In this document: piece by piece, positions 9,511-18,735 of the stretch
Numbering within the stretch: position 1 is the stretch's first letter
Layout of the letters: the number at the start of each line of letters is the position of its first letter
Assembly: GCA_963828715.1 (NCBI GenBank)
Contig: CAWHFX010000015.1
Coordinates: 124,001 to 188,000 of the forward strand
Reading direction: 5' to 3'
Length of the DNA stretch: 64,000 nucleotides
Source: JAQGMV01 sp963828715
GTDB lineage: Bacteria > Pseudomonadota > Gammaproteobacteria > Burkholderiales > SG8-41
Notes under the pieces: model-generated
Databases searched by the model: none
The model's input: the letters and a program-made list of their open reading frames with translations, nothing else
What the model was told of the DNA's origin: nothing
Position numbers and translations under genes: made by a program

Positions 9511-9888
9511 ATGAGCGTTTACGGAATCGATCACGTTCAACTTTCGATGCCGGCCGGTGGTGAAGCATCCGTGCGACGCTTCTACGGCGAAGTGCTGGGG
9601 CTCGAGGAAATAGCCAAGCCACCGGATCTCGCTGCACGGGGAGGCGCCTGGTTCCGCTGCGGTCCGTTGCAGCTTCACCTGGGGGTCGAGTCCGACTTCC
9701 GGCCGGCGCAGAGAGCACATCCGGCTCTCCTCGTACGCGATCTGTCAGCGGTCATCGAAAAGCTGAGCGCCGCAGGATTCGAGATCAAGTACGATTCGGT
9801 GAAAATCGAGGGTTTCGATCGAGCCTTTACCGCGGACCCCTTCGGCAATCGCATCGAGCTTCTGCAGGCGCAGGCAGGAAAACGATAG
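9511..9888 (+). CDS. VOC (glyoxalase/dioxygenase fold) family protein
   Basis: 125 residues, a single vicinal-oxygen-chelate unit pair. IDHVQLSMP at the start supplies the first metal-ligand His, and DPFGNRIELL near the end the Glu. Families with this fold include glyoxalase I, extradiol dioxygenases and fosfomycin-resistance proteins; this short form is generic and a precise reaction cannot be assigned. It starts 10 bases after the MBL hydrolase gene, suggesting coupled expression and a role in processing the same substrate. Confidence 0.85.
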   Translation: MSVYGIDHVQLSMPAGGEASVRRFYGEVLGLEEIAKPPDLAARGGAWFRCGPLQLHLGVESDFRPAQRAHPALLVRDLSAVIEKLSAAGFEIKYDSVKIEGFDRAFTADPFGNRIELLQAQAGKR

Positions 9889-9999
9889 GCGGCTGCACGT
9901 AGACCTGTACGCCCGCGTGAAACGGCAGCGAGTCCGGACAGCTGACTGGATTCGGGACGGCGCCGCCTCCGCGGCTGTCCAGGATGACGTCCTCCAGTG

Positions 10000-10974
10000 C
10001 TAATCCGGCTTGATGCCGAGCTGCCGCACGACTTTGCCCCACTTCGCGATCTCGTTCTTCAGGAACACGCCAAACTCCGCGGCACTCATTGCCCCTGCTT
10101 CCGACGCTTCGGCGGCCATGCGTTCGCGTACCTCCGGCAGCTTGAGCACCGCGGCCATCTCCGTCTGCACCTTCGAGAGAATCGCGGCCGGCGTCGCAAC
10201 GGGCGCGAGCATGCCATTCCATCCCACCTGCTCGTAGCCCGGCACGCCCGCTTCCGCGACGGTCGGCAATTCAGGCACGAACGGCGATCGTTTCGAGCTC
10301 GTGACGGCGAGCGCCTTCAGCTTCCCCGACTTCACGTGCGGCAGCACCGTGGCGATAGGACCGAAGTTCAACTGCACCTGTCCCGAGATGAGCGCGATGG
10401 TGCCTGGTCCGCCACCGCTGAACGGCACATGAACGATGTCCACGCCGGCCATGGATTTGAAAAGCTCCACGCCGAGCTGGGTCGGCGTGCCGTTGCCGGC
10501 CGAACCATAATTCAGCGTGCCGGGTTTTGCCTTCGCCAGCGCGATCAGCTCCTTGATCGAGTTCGCGGGCACGGCGGGGTTGATCACCACCAGATGCGGG
10601 AAGACCGACGTCAGCGCAACGGGTGCGAAGTCCCGACCGACGTCGAACGACACCTTCATCACGCTGGGCAGAATGCTGATCGCGGACGAGACGGCGAGCA
10701 GCGTATAGCCGTCGGGCACCGCCTTCGCTCCGAGCTCCGTGCCGATCGCACTGCCGGCGCCGGCGCGATTGTCGATGACGATCGACTGGCCGAGCCGTTT
10801 GGAGAACGGTGTCGCGACGATCCGTGCGTAGAGATCGGTGCCGCCGCCGGGATTCTGCGGCACGATGAGCCGGATCGGGCGTGTCGGATAAGCAGAAGAC
10901 GCAGTCTCCGCAGCGGTGGCGCTCATGGGGAGCAACAGCGCCGCGAAGATCGAGCCATATCTATTCGTAAACAT
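10000..10974 (-). CDS. Bug/TctC-family tripartite tricarboxylate transporter binding protein
   Basis: 324 residues with a signal peptide (MFTNRYGSIFAALLLPMSATAA) and the mature start AYPTRPIRLIVPQNPGGGTD, the family hallmark. The conserved IVDNRAGAGSAIGTE loop and the VPFSGGGPG segment that lines the ligand pocket are present. It would bind a carboxylate or amide substrate in the periplasm. It is the last gene of a four-gene minus-strand operon (Bug 13170-14177, M20 amidohydrolase, deacetylase, this gene), only 13 bases after the deacetylase. No TctA/TctB partner is nearby. Confidence 0.93.
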   Translation of the reverse strand: MFTNRYGSIFAALLLPMSATAAETASSAYPTRPIRLIVPQNPGGGTDLYARIVATPFSKRLGQSIVIDNRAGAGSAIGTELGAKAVPDGYTLLAVSSAISILPSVMKVSFDVGRDFAPVALTSVFPHLVVINPAVPANSIKELIALAKAKPGTLNYGSAGNGTPTQLGVELFKSMAGVDIVHVPFSGGGPGTIALISGQVQLNFGPIATVLPHVKSGKLKALAVTSSKRSPFVPELPTVAEAGVPGYEQVGWNGMLAPVATPAAILSKVQTEMAAVLKLPEVRERMAAEASEAGAMSAAEFGVFLKNEIAKWGKVVRQLGIKPD

Positions 10975-10987
10975 GATCCCGCAACCT

Positions 10988-11902
10988 TTACGTCGGAGCC
11001 GGAAACTGCTCGCGCCAGACGCGCGCAATGTCGCAGCGGCGTGCGATCCATACGCTGCGTCCGAGGCTTGCCAGATAGTCGAGCACGCGTGTCATCGTCC
11101 CGATCCGCGCGGGACGGCCGGCGATGCGCAGGTGGTAACCGATATTGAGCATCTTCGGCCGACCGCGGGTGCCCTCCTCCAGCAGCGCGTCGATCGCGTC
11201 CCTCACGTAACTCACGAACTCGTCCGACGTCACGAACCCATTCGGGTGAAAGAACTTCATGTCGTTCGTGTCCATCGCATACGGCAGCGCGAGGATCATC
11301 CTGCCCGACGCGCTGCGGGTCCAGTACGGCAGATCGTCGTCGAGCGCATTGCTGTCGTACTCGAAGCCGAGATCGATCAGCAGATCGCGCGTGAATGCGC
11401 TCTGGCTGCCGCGGCAGTAGAACCCGACCGGACGTGTTCCCGTCGCCGACTGCATCGTATGGATGCACTGCTCGAGCGAACGCCGTTCGCTCTCCACGTC
11501 GTTGAAGTCCGAGTGCGGACGCCAGCGCCAGCCGTGGCACGCCGCTTCATGACCCGCCTCCACGACCGCGCGCGCCAGCGCCGGCACGCGCTCGACTGCG
11601 TAGCCGCACATCCAGAAGGTCGATTTGACGCCGTGGCGCTCCAGCGCATCGAGCACGCGCCAGAGTCCCGCCCGCATGCCGTAGGCGAAGAGCTGTTCCT
11701 GGCCGATATCACGCACGCCCGGACGGATTACAGTCGTCACTTCTCCGATCGCTTCGCCGGCCGCGTCACCGGCTTCGATCGAGCTTTCGGCGCCCTCTTC
11801 GAAATTGAGCGCGACCGACACGGCGAGCTTCGCGCCGTCGGGCCAGCGCACGGCCGGCGGACGCCCGCCGTAGCCAGTGAGATCGCGCGCCGGACTGCTC
11901 AT
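10988..11902 (-). CDS. Polysaccharide deacetylase family protein (PuuE/allantoinase-like)
   Basis: 304 residues. The fold is of the NodB/CE4 superfamily: VSVALNFEEGAE replaces the usual metal-binding TFDDG motif, and KSTFWMCGYAVE, GHEAACHGWRW and GFYCRGSQS match the metal-independent allantoinase (PuuE-like) subgroup, in which an amide or cyclic ureide is hydrolysed instead of chitin. The ATG at 11902 overlaps the stop of the amidohydrolase gene (ATGA), so the start is well supported and translation is probably coupled. With the M20 enzyme upstream it suggests breakdown of a ureide or carbamoyl compound; that is inference. Confidence 0.85.
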   Translation of the reverse strand: MSSPARDLTGYGGRPPAVRWPDGAKLAVSVALNFEEGAESSIEAGDAAGEAIGEVTTVIRPGVRDIGQEQLFAYGMRAGLWRVLDALERHGVKSTFWMCGYAVERVPALARAVVEAGHEAACHGWRWRPHSDFNDVESERRSLEQCIHTMQSATGTRPVGFYCRGSQSAFTRDLLIDLGFEYDSNALDDDLPYWTRSASGRMILALPYAMDTNDMKFFHPNGFVTSDEFVSYVRDAIDALLEEGTRGRPKMLNIGYHLRIAGRPARIGTMTRVLDYLASLGRSVWIARRCDIARVWREQFPAPT

Positions 11903-13158
11903 GCGACGAGCTCGTCCAGCATGCCGTGCAGCAGCCTGCACGCTTCCGCGAAGTCGTCGATGTCCATCGCTTCCTTCGGATTGTGGCTGCTATGGTCGTT
12001 GCGGATGAATATCATCGCGCACGGCACACCTTCGTTCGCGAATACGGCGCAATCGTGTCCGGCGCCGCTCGCCATTTCCGGCGCGTCGATGCCGAGCCGC
12101 TGTGCCGTGCGCTTCCCGAGCGCGACGAGCTTCGGATCCATGACGGCCGCTTCCGCGTGCGTGTGCTCGCCGAGATCGATTGTGACGCCACGTGCCGCGC
12201 CGATGCGCTTCGCGTGTTCCCATAGTTCGTGATCGCAGGCCGTCAGCACATTTTCGTCGTAACTCCGGTAATCCATCGTGAAGCGCACTGCGCCCGGGAT
12301 CTTGGTGATCGTATGGACCGCGGCATCGGTGTAGAACTGGCCGACGGTGCAGACGAGATCTTCGCCCGCGGCTTCGCGCCGCTTCCACATCGCTTCCAGC
12401 TCCGATACGAAAGCCACCGCGGCGAGCAGTGCATCTCTGCGATCGAGCCGCGGCACGGCGCCGGCATGGCCGTACTCCCCGGTCACGCAGGCGTACTGGT
12501 AGCGATGATTGCCGCGAATGCCCGTCACGACTGCACAGCGCTTTCCGAGCTTCACGAGGTGCGGCCCCTGTTCGATATGCACCTCGAGATACGTGCCGAT
12601 ACGCGCCGCATCGAGGTGGCGCCTGCCTGCGCGGACCGCATCGGGATCGTGCCCGGCCTCCTTCATGTGCTGTGCGAGCGTGCGTCCGGTATCGAATCGC
12701 ACCGCCTTGTCGAGAACGCCCGCGGGCAGGAGGCCGAACGCCGCACGGCTGCCGATATACGGCGCCGGAAACCACGACATCTCCTCGGCCCGTATCGCCA
12801 TGACGGTCACGTCCATGCGCGGCGAGACCGCGAGCTCGCGCATGCGCTGCAGTGCCGTCATGCCGGCGACGACGCCGGCGGCGCCGTCGTAGTTACCGCC
12901 GTGCGGCACGGAGTCCATGTGTGAGCCAATCATGAGCGACGGAAGCGCGCGGTCCCGGCCAGGCAGTGTCATGTACTGATTGCCGGCGTGATCGGTGGTG
13001 ACGATCAGATCCAGCTCGCGTGCCCACGCGCGCATCATGTCGTGCGCAAGCTGCTCGCCCTCGCCGTACGACGCGCGCGTGACGCCCGGTTCGTCCACCG
13101 TGCGACGACGCAAGTCCTGCAGGAAAACATCCGCGTGTGCGATCGCCGCGTCACTCAT
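11899..13158 (-). CDS. M20 family Zn-dependent amidohydrolase (hydantoinase/carbamoylase type)
   Basis: 419 residues. Metal-ligand motifs of the allantoate amidohydrolase/N-carbamoyl-amino-acid hydrolase group are in order: IGSHMDSVPHGGNYDG (His, Asp), AIRAEEMSWF (Glu), YLEVHIEQGP (His) and the terminal SSHNPKE (His). The reaction is hydrolysis of a ureido or carbamoyl group releasing ammonia. The start at 13158 is set by GAGGAGCGTGAG just upstream; the longer open frame is shadow. It lies 11 bases after the first Bug gene and overlaps the deacetylase by four bases. Substrate (allantoate, carbamoyl amino acid, other) unresolved. Confidence 0.9.
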   Translation of the reverse strand: MSDAAIAHADVFLQDLRRRTVDEPGVTRASYGEGEQLAHDMMRAWARELDLIVTTDHAGNQYMTLPGRDRALPSLMIGSHMDSVPHGGNYDGAAGVVAGMTALQRMRELAVSPRMDVTVMAIRAEEMSWFPAPYIGSRAAFGLLPAGVLDKAVRFDTGRTLAQHMKEAGHDPDAVRAGRRHLDAARIGTYLEVHIEQGPHLVKLGKRCAVVTGIRGNHRYQYACVTGEYGHAGAVPRLDRRDALLAAVAFVSELEAMWKRREAAGEDLVCTVGQFYTDAAVHTITKIPGAVRFTMDYRSYDENVLTACDHELWEHAKRIGAARGVTIDLGEHTHAEAAVMDPKLVALGKRTAQRLGIDAPEMASGAGHDCAVFANEGVPCAMIFIRNDHSSHNPKEAMDIDDFAEACRLLHGMLDELVA

Positions 13159-13169
13159 CTCACGCTCCT

Positions 13170-14177
13170 CTACTCCGCCCGGATATTCGCCGCTTTCACG
13201 ACCTTCGCCCAGCGGTCGATCTCGCGCCTCAGAAATTCGCCCGTCTGGGCGGTGCTCAAAGGCGCCGCCGGGTCGGCGCCGAGCTTCGCCAGACGTTCGC
13301 GAAAACCGCCATCGGCACTCGCCTTCTGAAGCTCCGCATTGAAGCGCTCGACGATCGAAGTCGGCGTTTTCGCCGGCGCCGCGAACATCCACCAGGCGGT
13401 GAATTCATAGCCCGGCACACCGGATTCCGCAAGCGTCGGCACGCTGGGGAGAAACACGGTGCGTTTTGCCGGCGTAACGGCGAGCGCACGCACGCGTCCG
13501 GTCTCGATGTAGCCCATCGAGCTGGGAATCTGATCGATCATGAGATCGAGACGTCCGCCGATCAGGTCGAGCAACGCGACCGGTGCACCCTTGTACGGTA
13601 TGTGCGTCATCTCCACGCCCGTCATGCTCGCGAAGAGCGCAGTCGCAACGTGCGCGGTCGTTGCGTTACCTCCGCTTCCATAATTGAGGCGCATCGGGCT
13701 CGCCTTTGCAACCGCGATCAGCTCCTTCGTCGTTTTCGCGGGGACACTCGGATGGACGACCACGACACTGGGAATGTTCGCGACGAGCGCGACCGGAACG
13801 AGATCACGCAGCGTGTCGTACGGCAGCTTCGAATAGAGGCTCGGATTCACCGCATGTCCGACGGTCACGATAATGAACGTGTAGCCGTCCGGAGGTGATT
13901 TCGCGGCGACTTCCGTTGCGACAATGCCGCCTGCGCCCGGTCGTGGCTCCACGAACGATTGCGCGTTCCAGGTCTCCTGCAACCGCTGTCCTGTCAGGCG
14001 GGCGAGCACATCGCCAGCGCCGCCCGGCGCGAACGGAAGGAGAAAGCGGATCGGTTTCGACGGATAGTCCTGCGCATAGACCGCCGCGGCGTTGAACAGC
14101 AGAACCGGCAAGAGAACGGTGCAGAGCTGAAAGCTCGCTGCCCAAATGCGGTGCAGCGCGGTGTGCGGTGTGAGCAT
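13170..14177 (-). CDS. Bug/TctC-family binding protein, first gene of amidohydrolase operon
   Basis: 335 residues. The signal peptide runs to about residue 35 (VLLFNAAAVYA), then QDYPSKPIRFLLPFAPGGAGD. Ligand-pocket segments FVEPRPGAGG and the terminal FLRREIDRWAKVV are family-typical. ATG 14177 was chosen over 14219 because CGGAG lies eight bases upstream. Being the first gene before an M20 amidohydrolase, it probably captures the compound that enzyme degrades, or senses it. A second, non-identical Bug closes the same operon. Confidence 0.92.
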   Translation of the reverse strand: MLTPHTALHRIWAASFQLCTVLLPVLLFNAAAVYAQDYPSKPIRFLLPFAPGGAGDVLARLTGQRLQETWNAQSFVEPRPGAGGIVATEVAAKSPPDGYTFIIVTVGHAVNPSLYSKLPYDTLRDLVPVALVANIPSVVVVHPSVPAKTTKELIAVAKASPMRLNYGSGGNATTAHVATALFASMTGVEMTHIPYKGAPVALLDLIGGRLDLMIDQIPSSMGYIETGRVRALAVTPAKRTVFLPSVPTLAESGVPGYEFTAWWMFAAPAKTPTSIVERFNAELQKASADGGFRERLAKLGADPAAPLSTAQTGEFLRREIDRWAKVVKAANIRAE

Positions 14178-14276
14178 CGAATACTCCGTCGGCGTGGAAC
14201 GCCGCTGCGTGAGCAACATTCAATCCAGACGCGATCGTCGTCGTGAGCCGGCGGCAAGCGCCGGCGTGTGATCTGT

Positions 14277-15491
14277 CTACTTCTCGCCGAGCCGACCGTC
14301 GATCGTTGCGCGGCTCTGCACCATAGCTTCGATGTCGGCATCGTTCACGCCCGCCTCCTTCAGCACTTCGACGCTTTGCTGGCCGAGCTTGGGTGCAGGA
14401 TTCCAGTCTCTGCGCGTTCCGCAGGACCACTTGTTGGGAAGACGCATCATGCGGACCCGACCTTCGGTGGGATGGTCGCGCCACTCGAAGAAGCCGACCT
14501 CCTTCAGATGCGGATCGTCGAAGATCGTGTCGGGTGTGTGATAGGGCATCGCGGGAATGTCTGCTTTGTCGAAGATCTCCAGCCACTCGGCGGTGGTTCT
14601 GGTCTTCATCGCCTCTACCCTGCACCCGTAGTAGTCCTTCACGTTCGCGAAACGGGCGGGCACGCTGTTGAAGCGCGGATCGTTCTTGAGCTCCGGACGT
14701 CCGATCGCATCGAACAGCGCGAACGCCTGCGCGTTGGTGGTGGCCGAGATGCAGATATAGCTGTCCTTCGTCGGAACTGGCCCGGCGTGCGGGTCCATCA
14801 GGCGCGGATCGCATGTACCGCCGAGCGGCGGATCGAACGTCCGCAGGTACATGTGTTCTTCCATGACGAACTTGACGAAATTCTCGAACATCGGAATTTC
14901 GATCGCTGAACCTTCACCGGTCTGTGTGCGCCGGTAGAGAGCCATCACGATCATCTGCACCGCGATCAGCCCCACCGTCTTGTCCGCAGCGACGAGCGGC
15001 ACATTGCGCGGCCGGCCACCGGACCGCTCGAACAGACCCGCCATGCCACTCGAGCCCTGGATGATGGCATCGTACGCCGGCTTGCTGCGGTAGGGTCCAT
15101 CCTGCCCGAAACCGAACATGCCGCAATAGATGATGCGGGGATTGATCGCCTTCACGTCTTCGTATGAGAGCTTCAGCCGCTTCATCGCAGCGGGACGCAC
15201 GTTCCACACCATCACGTCCGCGCGTTCGAGCAGCTTCAAGAGCGCGCTGAACCCAGCCGGTTGTTTCAGGTCGAGCACGACCGAGCGCTTGTTGCGGTTC
15301 AGATGCAGAAACTTCGCACCCATGCCCGGTGTCGGCGACTTGCCGTTCAGGTTGCGCACGAGATCGCCATTGGGCCCTTCGACCTTGATGATGTCCGCGC
15401 CGTGGTCGGCCAGAATCTGCGTACACAGCGGTCCGACGACGACCTGTGTCATGTCGACGACGCGAACGCCTTCCAGTGGTCCTCCAGCCAT
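14277..15491 (-). CDS. Type III CoA-transferase (CaiB/BaiF family)
   Basis: 404 residues. It begins PLEGVRVVDMTQVVVGPLCTQ with ADHGADIIKVEGPNGD, the standard N-terminal signature. The HLNRNKRSVVLDLK segment and KPAYDAIIQGSSGM (region of the catalytic Asp) are present. These enzymes move CoA between carboxylic acids through an aspartyl-CoA anhydride. The ribosome site AGGAGAGG is directly upstream of the ATG. A Bug gene lies on each side, one of them divergent, suggesting activation of an imported acid. The second CoA-transferase at 49058 is clearly related. Confidence 0.93.
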   Translation of the reverse strand: MAGGPLEGVRVVDMTQVVVGPLCTQILADHGADIIKVEGPNGDLVRNLNGKSPTPGMGAKFLHLNRNKRSVVLDLKQPAGFSALLKLLERADVMVWNVRPAAMKRLKLSYEDVKAINPRIIYCGMFGFGQDGPYRSKPAYDAIIQGSSGMAGLFERSGGRPRNVPLVAADKTVGLIAVQMIVMALYRRTQTGEGSAIEIPMFENFVKFVMEEHMYLRTFDPPLGGTCDPRLMDPHAGPVPTKDSYICISATTNAQAFALFDAIGRPELKNDPRFNSVPARFANVKDYYGCRVEAMKTRTTAEWLEIFDKADIPAMPYHTPDTIFDDPHLKEVGFFEWRDHPTEGRVRMMRLPNKWSCGTRRDWNPAPKLGQQSVEVLKEAGVNDADIEAMVQSRATIDGRLGEK

Positions 15492-15694
15492 ATCCTCTCC
15501 TGCTCGTATTCACGCGGACGGCATGCTCCGCGCGTGCAACACGCTTCAGCCGGCCGGCCGATGCAGAAGCATACAGCGGTGAACGAGCGTCGTCCGCGTT
15601 CCTACGCGCGCGGTGATCACACCGGCGGCGACATCACGGCACGTCGGCGGTATAGTGTCCGCTGCGCTCCCTCGATTGGGACGGTCTCGTCGAC

Positions 15695-16669
15695 GTGAGA
15701 AATATCAGCATCCCTTTTCGGCTTCTGCTCATCGGAACCATCGCCACGTTCGCCGCGCCAGCGCCCGCGCAACAGGCGTATCCCAACAAGCCGATCCGCA
15801 TCATCGTGCCGTTCCCGCCCGGCGCCAGCAACGACATTCTGGCGCGGCTCGTCGGCAAGAAGCTCACGGACAGCCTCGGCGTGCAGACGATCATCGACAA
15901 TCGCGCCGGCGGCAGCACCATCATCGGCGCGTCCGCCGTGGCCAAGTCGCCGCCCGACGGCTATACGCTGCTCGTCACCTCGGGGACGCATCTCATCACG
16001 CCGCTGTTGATTCCCGCCCCGTACGATCCCATCAAAGACTTCGCGCCGGTCGCGACGCTCGACCGAAGCGATTACCTGCTGGTCGTGCACCCGGCGCTGC
16101 CGGCGAACAACCTGAAGGAGTTCATCGCGCTCGCGAAGGCGCGGCCCGGCCAGATCAACTACGCGTCGTCCGCGACCGGCAGCGGCAATCATCTGTCCGC
16201 CGAACTGCTGGCACTGCGCACCGGAATCAAGATGCAGCACGTACCTTACAAAGGCGGCGGTCCGGCCGTGGTCGACCTGATGGCAGGTCAGGTGCAGATG
16301 TTCTTCAACAGCCCGAGCAGCACGCTGCCTTACGTGCAGCAGGGCAAGCTCAAGGCACTCGCCGTGACGGGCGAAACGCGCTTTCCAGCGCTGCCGAAGG
16401 TGCCGACCTTCACCGAGTCCGGTCTGCCGGACTTCGACGTGAAGTCATGGCACGCGATCCTGGGTCCGGCCGGCACGCCGAAGGCGGTCACCGACGTCCT
16501 GGCGCCGGAAGTCGCGAAGATTCTCGCCATGCCCGATACGGTTGAACGCCTCGCGAGTTTCGGTCTCACGCCGTTCATTTCAACGCCCGAGCAGATGGCG
16601 GCAATGATGAAAGCAGAATCGGCGCGATACGCCGCAGTGATCAAGGCTGCGAACATCAAAGCAGACTAG
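15695..16669 (+). CDS. Bug/TctC-family binding protein
   Basis: 324 residues. It starts with GTG (15695) and a signal peptide ending ATFAAPAPAQQ, then AYPNKPIRIIVPFPPGASND. IIDNRAGGSTIIGASAVAKSPPDGYTL and VPYKGGGPAVVDLMAGQVQM are the usual ligand-loop segments. Expressed divergently from the type III CoA-transferase gene with about 200 bases between, so a shared control region is likely. Its stop codon abuts the first copy of the 88-bp repeat array. Confidence 0.92.
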   Translation: MRNISIPFRLLLIGTIATFAAPAPAQQAYPNKPIRIIVPFPPGASNDILARLVGKKLTDSLGVQTIIDNRAGGSTIIGASAVAKSPPDGYTLLVTSGTHLITPLLIPAPYDPIKDFAPVATLDRSDYLLVVHPALPANNLKEFIALAKARPGQINYASSATGSGNHLSAELLALRTGIKMQHVPYKGGGPAVVDLMAGQVQMFFNSPSSTLPYVQQGKLKALAVTGETRFPALPKVPTFTESGLPDFDVKSWHAILGPAGTPKAVTDVLAPEVAKILAMPDTVERLASFGLTPFISTPEQMAAMMKAESARYAAVIKAANIKAD

Positions 16670-17065
16670 GGGGCGGCGCTCGCCTGAAGGCTCGGGCCTC
16701 GCCGCCCTACGGAACAGAGAGAAACCGAAGGTTTCCCTCCGTAACCTCCCATCCTAGGGGGCGGCGCTCGCCTGAAGGCTCGGGCCTCGCCGCCCTACGG
16801 AACAGAGAGAAACCGAAGGTTTCCCTCCGTAACCTCCCATCCTTGGGGGCGGCGCTCGCCTGAAAGGCTCGGGCCTCGCCGCCCTACGGAACAGAGAGAA
16901 ACCGAAGGTTTCCCTCCGTAACCTCCCATCCTTGGGGGCGGCGCTCGCCTGAAGGCTCGGGCCTCGCCGCCCTACGGAACAGAGAGAAACCGAAGGTTTC
17001 CCTCCGTAACCTCCCATCCTTGGGGGCGGCGCTCGCCTGAAGGCTCGGGCCTCGCCGCCCTACGA
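16669..17065. repeat. Tandem array of an 88-bp hairpin-rich unit (4 full + 1 partial copies)
   Basis: Copies start at 16669, 16757, 16845, 16934 and 17022; the period is 88, 88, 89 and 88 bases, the 89 from one extra A. The first four copies are nearly identical; the fifth diverges after about 45 bases. Each unit holds a long inverted repeat, GGGCGGCG paired with CGCCGCCC across about 21 bases, and a second tight hairpin, GAAACC-GAA-GGTTTC. The array fills the gap between two convergent genes, where it may stop transcription. The units read as a repetitive protein on the minus strand, which I regard as accidental. Confidence 0.92.
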
Positions 17066-17116
17066 ACGGAAGGCTTCCCTTTGGGTTGCGCATCGGATGG
17101 CAAGTCCGACACGCTC

Positions 17117-18130
17117 CTAGGGCGCCACGCGCACCACGAGCTTTCCCATGTTCTCGCCGCGGAACAGCATGCCAAGTCCCACCGGCGTCTGCGCGAGACC
17201 TTCGAGCACCTGCAGCTTCTGGCGGAGGCTCCCGTCGCGCAGCCGCGCAGCAAGCCAGGCACGCGCTTCGTCGTAACGCTCGCGATAGTCGAAAACGAGG
17301 AAACCCTGCATGCGCCCATGCACCGCCCCGAGGCGACTCAGGTTGCGCACCGCGTAAGGCTCGGCAGCGGACGCCTGCGAGATGCGGCCGCACAGCACCA
17401 CGCGCGCCCCCGGCCGCAGATGCGCGAGTGCCGCGTCGAGCGTGGGCCCTCCGACATTGTCGAAGTAGAGATCGACGCCATCGGGGCAGGCGCGTGCGAT
17501 CGCGTCGGACAGATTCTTCTCGGCCTTGTAGTCGATGACCGCTTCCGCGCGAAGCGCGTCGCGCACATACGCGCATTTTTCCGCGCCGCCTGCGATGCCT
17601 GCCACACGGCAGCCCTCGAAGCGGGCGATCTGCACCGCGATCTGGCCGACGCCGCCTGCGGCCGCGGAGACGAGCACGCGATCGCCCGGTCGCAATCCGC
17701 CGATGTCGCGCAGACCGAAGTAGGCCGTCACCGCGCTCAGCCCCAAGGGCCCGATCCAGTCCTCGACGGTGCCCATGCCGGGATCGATACGTTGGAGGTG
17801 ACGCGCGGGGATCGTCGGATGCGTCTGCCAGCCGAGCCGCGCCTGAACGAGATCATCGCGAGCGAACGCGTCGCTGCCGCTTTCGAGCACGCGGGCGATA
17901 CCACCGCCGCGCATGACCTCACCGAGGGCGATGCGCTGCTGCGAGCCGCTGTCTTCCCTCATCCAGGAGCGCATGGCCGGATCGATCGAGAGATACACGG
18001 TCTCGAGCAGCACCTCGCCGGCACCGGGCGTGCGCACCGGTACGGCATCGGCGACGAAGTTCGCCGGTTCCGGCACGCCCGCCGGCCGCGAGGCTAGCAG
18101 CAGTCGATGATTGATGAGGTTGCCGGCCAT
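17117..18130 (-). CDS. NADP-dependent oxidoreductase, MDR superfamily (CurA/leukotriene B4 dehydrogenase-like)
   Basis: 337 residues. The nucleotide-binding loop SAAAGGVGQIAVQIA, the IDYKAEKNLSDAI segment and YFDNVGGPTLDAAL are typical of zinc-free medium-chain reductases such as curcumin reductase and prostaglandin/leukotriene reductases, which reduce activated C=C bonds with NADPH. No catalytic-zinc cysteines are seen. The CMD-like gene lies 14 bases upstream on the same strand, with a Bug gene before it, so the three look like one transcript ending at the repeat array. Confidence 0.9.
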   Translation of the reverse strand: MAGNLINHRLLLASRPAGVPEPANFVADAVPVRTPGAGEVLLETVYLSIDPAMRSWMREDSGSQQRIALGEVMRGGGIARVLESGSDAFARDDLVQARLGWQTHPTIPARHLQRIDPGMGTVEDWIGPLGLSAVTAYFGLRDIGGLRPGDRVLVSAAAGGVGQIAVQIARFEGCRVAGIAGGAEKCAYVRDALRAEAVIDYKAEKNLSDAIARACPDGVDLYFDNVGGPTLDAALAHLRPGARVVLCGRISQASAAEPYAVRNLSRLGAVHGRMQGFLVFDYRERYDEARAWLAARLRDGSLRQKLQVLEGLAQTPVGLGMLFRGENMGKLVVRVAP

Positions 18131-18144
18131 GCATCACCGCCGTT

Positions 18145-18702
18145 TCACACGGGCAACAGCGCTTCCTTTCTGTCCGGCGGGAGGTCCACATCGAAGGAGT
18201 TGACGAGTAACGCGAGCGAGCTGTAGCCCCCGAAGATGAGCGCCAGTTCGACCGTGCCCTGCTTTCCCAGCTGCTCCTGTGCGAGCTGGAACGTGCCCTT
18301 GCTCACGCGACGCGTCCGGAAGAATTCCTGTCCATAGCGAACGACCGCGCTTTCGTCGTCGGCGAGCTTCGGCAGCTGCCTGCGATCCCTCAGCGCGTCG
18401 ACCGTTGCGTCGCCCACGCCATTCGCGCGTGCGGATGCCGCATGCGCATTCCAGATGTACTGACAGTCGAGCTCGCGTGCGGTGACGAGCATCGCAAGCT
18501 CCTGGATTTTCTTCGGCAGTGAAGATTCGTTTCGCAGATAGTGATTCACCGCGTTCACGAGCCGATGCACTTTCGGCACGTGAATCATGACCGAGCCGGG
18601 GCCGAAGCGAGGCACGGAGCCATAGCCGCGTAACAGCTCGTCGAAAACATCACGCTGATCTTCCGGCACGTTCTCGCGGGTTGCCAAAGGTAGTCTTGCC
18701 AC
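18145..18702 (-). CDS. Carboxymuconolactone decarboxylase (CMD)-family protein
   Basis: 185 residues. The helical CMD/AhpD-like core is visible: KIQELAMLVTARELDCQYIWNAHAASA, where only one Cys occupies the usual CxxC position (Cys then YIW), so it is not a classic peroxidase-type AhpD. The ribosome site AGGAGG overlaps the first GTG (18708), so the second GTG (18702), five bases beyond it, is the better start. It sits between a Bug gene (34 bases upstream) and the CurA-like reductase. The enzyme activity of such single-Cys forms is generally unknown. Confidence 0.85.
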   Translation of the reverse strand: MARLPLATRENVPEDQRDVFDELLRGYGSVPRFGPGSVMIHVPKVHRLVNAVNHYLRNESSLPKKIQELAMLVTARELDCQYIWNAHAASARANGVGDATVDALRDRRQLPKLADDESAVVRYGQEFFRTRRVSKGTFQLAQEQLGKQGTVELALIFGGYSSLALLVNSFDVDLPPDRKEALLPV

Positions 18703-18735
18703 GGGCACCTCCTGGTTGGTGTTCGACTTCGGTTT

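Noticed and set aside
16754..17017. Repetitive 87-residue minus-strand ORF
   Set aside because: It is only the 88-bp repeat read in one frame (88 is not a multiple of three, and the frame survives by chance of composition); no start signal.
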